Source: WHSW01 sp963705955 (lineage in GTDB: Bacteria; Actinomycetota; Thermoleophilia; Solirubrobacterales; 70-9). Taken from it: DNA of 64,000 bases. Below are positions 62,868 to 64,000 of this stretch, piece by piece. The notes under the pieces are model-generated. The model was given only the letters and a program-made list of their open reading frames with translations. It did not search any database and had not been told where the DNA came from. The stretch lies in NCBI GenBank assembly GCA_963705955.1, contig CAVPLH010000006.1, forward strand, positions 1,240,001 through 1,304,000, read 5' to 3'. Each line of letters opens with the position of its first letter. Position 1 is the stretch's first letter. A program made the translations under genes and the position numbers.

Positions 62868-64000
62868 TTGGCGGCCTCGCCTTGCCTGAGACGCCCTCCT
62901 TTACCGTCAACGTACCTCGAGCCGGAGACGGTCGATGCGGAGCCGCTTCCCGAGGAGTTCTCCTCCTCGCGGCTGCGCCACTCCCTGCTCGTGCTCGGGG
63001 CGGTCGCGGTCGTCGTCGTCGCCGTCGTCGTCCTGGTTCCGGGCCTGGCGTCGCTCAGGGAACGGTTCGCGGGCGCAGAGGCGGAGTTGTTGGTGGTCGC
63101 GGCCGGCCTTCAGGTGCTCTCGTGCGCGTCCTATGTGCTCGTCTTCCGGGCCGTGTTCTGCCGGCGGATGAGCTGGCGCACGAGCACCGAGATCGGCCTC
63201 TCCGAGCTGGCCGCGAACTCGATCCTCTCGGTCGGCGGCGCCGGCGGCCTCGCGCTCGGCGCATGGATCCTGCGTCGCGGGGGTGTCCCGGTCGGCCATA
63301 TCGCCCGCCGCACTGTGGCCTTCTTCCTCCTCACCAGCCTCGCCAACGTCGGCTTCCTCACCCTCGGCGGCATCGCCCTGGCGACGGGTGCTTTGTCCGG
63401 AGCGCCCGAGCGCGCTCTACGGGATCGTTCCCGCGCTCGGCGGAGTCCTGCTGATCTCGCTCGCGCTCGCGGCGCGGTCGGCGGCGGGCAGGCTGGCGCA
63501 ACGCACGCGCCGCGACCGGGTCGCCCGCGCGTTTCGAGTCGTCGGCGAGGGCGTCGACGAGGCGCTCGCATTGCTGCGCACCTACGACCCGCTGATCATC
63601 TTCGGCGCCGCCGGCTACATGCTCTTCGACGTCGCCATGCTCGGCGTCTGCTTCGCCGCCTTCGGCAACGACGTGCCGCCGGTCGGGGTGCTGTTGCTCG
63701 CCTACATCATCGGCCAGTTGGGGAGCCTGATCCCGCTGCCGGGCGGCCTCGGTTCTGTCGACGGCGCCCTGATCGGCACGCTCGTCCTCTTCGGGGTCGA
63801 CGTCACCGACGCGGCCGTCGCCGTGATCGCCTACCGCGGCCTGCTGCTCTTGATTCCGGCGTTGCTCGGGCTGCCCGCCCTGGCGGTCCTGCGCCGCCGG
63901 CTGCAGACCGAGGCGCACGACATCGCCGCCTGCGTGCCCGGCGACGAGGTCGAGGTGCTCGGGCGGGGGCAGGTGCTGGTCGCCTACCCCGGCGCGATCA
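62868..64000 (+). CDS. UPF0104 / lysylphosphatidylglycerol-synthase-TM-like protein, C-terminus beyond window (apparent frameshift)
   Basis: A multi-span membrane protein with at least 375 codons visible. Spans include LLVLGAVAVVVVAVVVLVPG, SILSVGGAGGLALGAWILRR and LLLAYIIGQLGSLIPLPGGL; PLPGGLGSVDGAL is the UPF0104 signature. The frame changes near 63415 (after SGAPER; homology resumes ALYGIVPALGGVLLISLALA). The start is uncertain: TTG at 62868 is the longest in-frame choice and lacks a clear ribosome site. Possibly a lipid transporter or flippase-like protein. The 180 bases upstream hold no other feature. Confidence 0.75.
   Translation, partial: MAASPCLRRPPLPSTYLEPETVDAEPLPEEFSSSRLRHSLLVLGAVAVVVVAVVVLVPGLASLRERFAGAEAELLVVAAGLQVLSCASYVLVFRAVFCRRMSWRTSTEIGLSELAANSILSVGGAGGLALGAWILRRGGVPVGHIARRTVAFFLLTSLANVGFLTLGGIALATGALSGAPERALRDRSRARRSPADLARARGAVGGGQAGATHAPRPGRPRVSSRRRGRRRGARIAAHLRPADHLRRRRLHALRRRHARRLLRRLRQRRAAGRGAVARLHHRPVGEPDPAAGRPRFCRRRPDRHARPLRGRRHRRGRRRDRLPRPAALDSGVARAARPGGPAPPAADRGARHRRLRARRRGRGARAGAGAGRLPRRD

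Overview
The window is one contiguous piece of a very GC-rich chromosome. The gene content points to a deep-branching actinobacterium, most likely class Thermoleophilia (Solirubrobacterales or Gaiellales relatives). This placement is inferred from the mreBCD-mrdA-rodA-rng-rplU-rpmA-obg block, long Arg/Ala/Lys-rich tails, ATGA/GTGA-coupled genes, a zinc-finger anti-sigma factor and a form I aerobic CO dehydrogenase. No rRNA, tRNA, CRISPR array, transposase or phage gene was seen. No stretch longer than about 260 bases is left without a gene or site.

Layout. 1-10839 (minus): cell-shape and ribosome operon reading mreB, mreC, mreD, mrdA, rodA, rng, rplU, rpmA, then an ECF sigma/anti-sigma pair, then obg (cut by the window start). 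10872-12947 (minus): maf, ndk and a zinc-ribbon membrane protein. 12980-13714 (plus): secreted amidase. 13732-21601 (minus): tig, clpP, a sigma-region-2-like gene, clpX, valS, folC. 21637-30058: aldo/keto reductase, spermidine-synthase-like membrane protein, CtaG-like protein, SRPBCC protein, CorA, LemA, an apparently leaderless HTH regulator, an ECF sigma coupled to an O6-methylguanine methyltransferase, and small proteins. 30104-41827: molybdenum island with mog, a MoaD-MoaE-MoaC triple fusion, a transporter, moeA, mobA, a molybdopterin oxidoreductase, a DUF6457 protein, a TOBE-domain regulator, modABC and moaA. 42003-53606: aerobic CO dehydrogenase in two converging groups. The plus group is XdhC-YHS, a MocA-like enzyme, coxD and coxF. 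The minus group is coxG, five small single-span membrane proteins, coxM, coxS, coxL, coxE and an isolated CoxL-like domain. 53771-59565: YceI protein and Phe/Tyr catabolism (phhA, hmgA, hppD, Lrp-type regulator, FAH-like and VOC enzymes). 59604-64000: PLC-like secreted protein, GNAT, sulfite-oxidase-like enzyme, small membrane protein and a UPF0104 membrane protein cut by the window end.

How the genes work together. The centre of the window is a molybdenum economy: molybdate uptake (ModABC under a TOBE regulator with a start-proximal palindrome), cofactor synthesis (MoaA, MoaDEC, Mog/MoeA), nucleotide attachment (MobA, MocA-like), cofactor insertion (XdhC-type proteins, CoxD, CoxE) and consumers (CoxMSL, a bis-MGD oxidoreductase, a sulfite-oxidase-like enzyme). 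CoxL carries AYRCSFR, the form I active-site motif, so CO oxidation is the likely physiology. The most novel-looking element is the tightly coupled cassette of five short one-span membrane proteins between coxG and coxM.

Caution. At least fifteen coding sequences or parts of them need a one- or two-base frame change, many in genes that should be essential (rplU, mrdA, valS, tig). The simplest reading is residual indel error in the assembly. Positions are given so that they can be checked.
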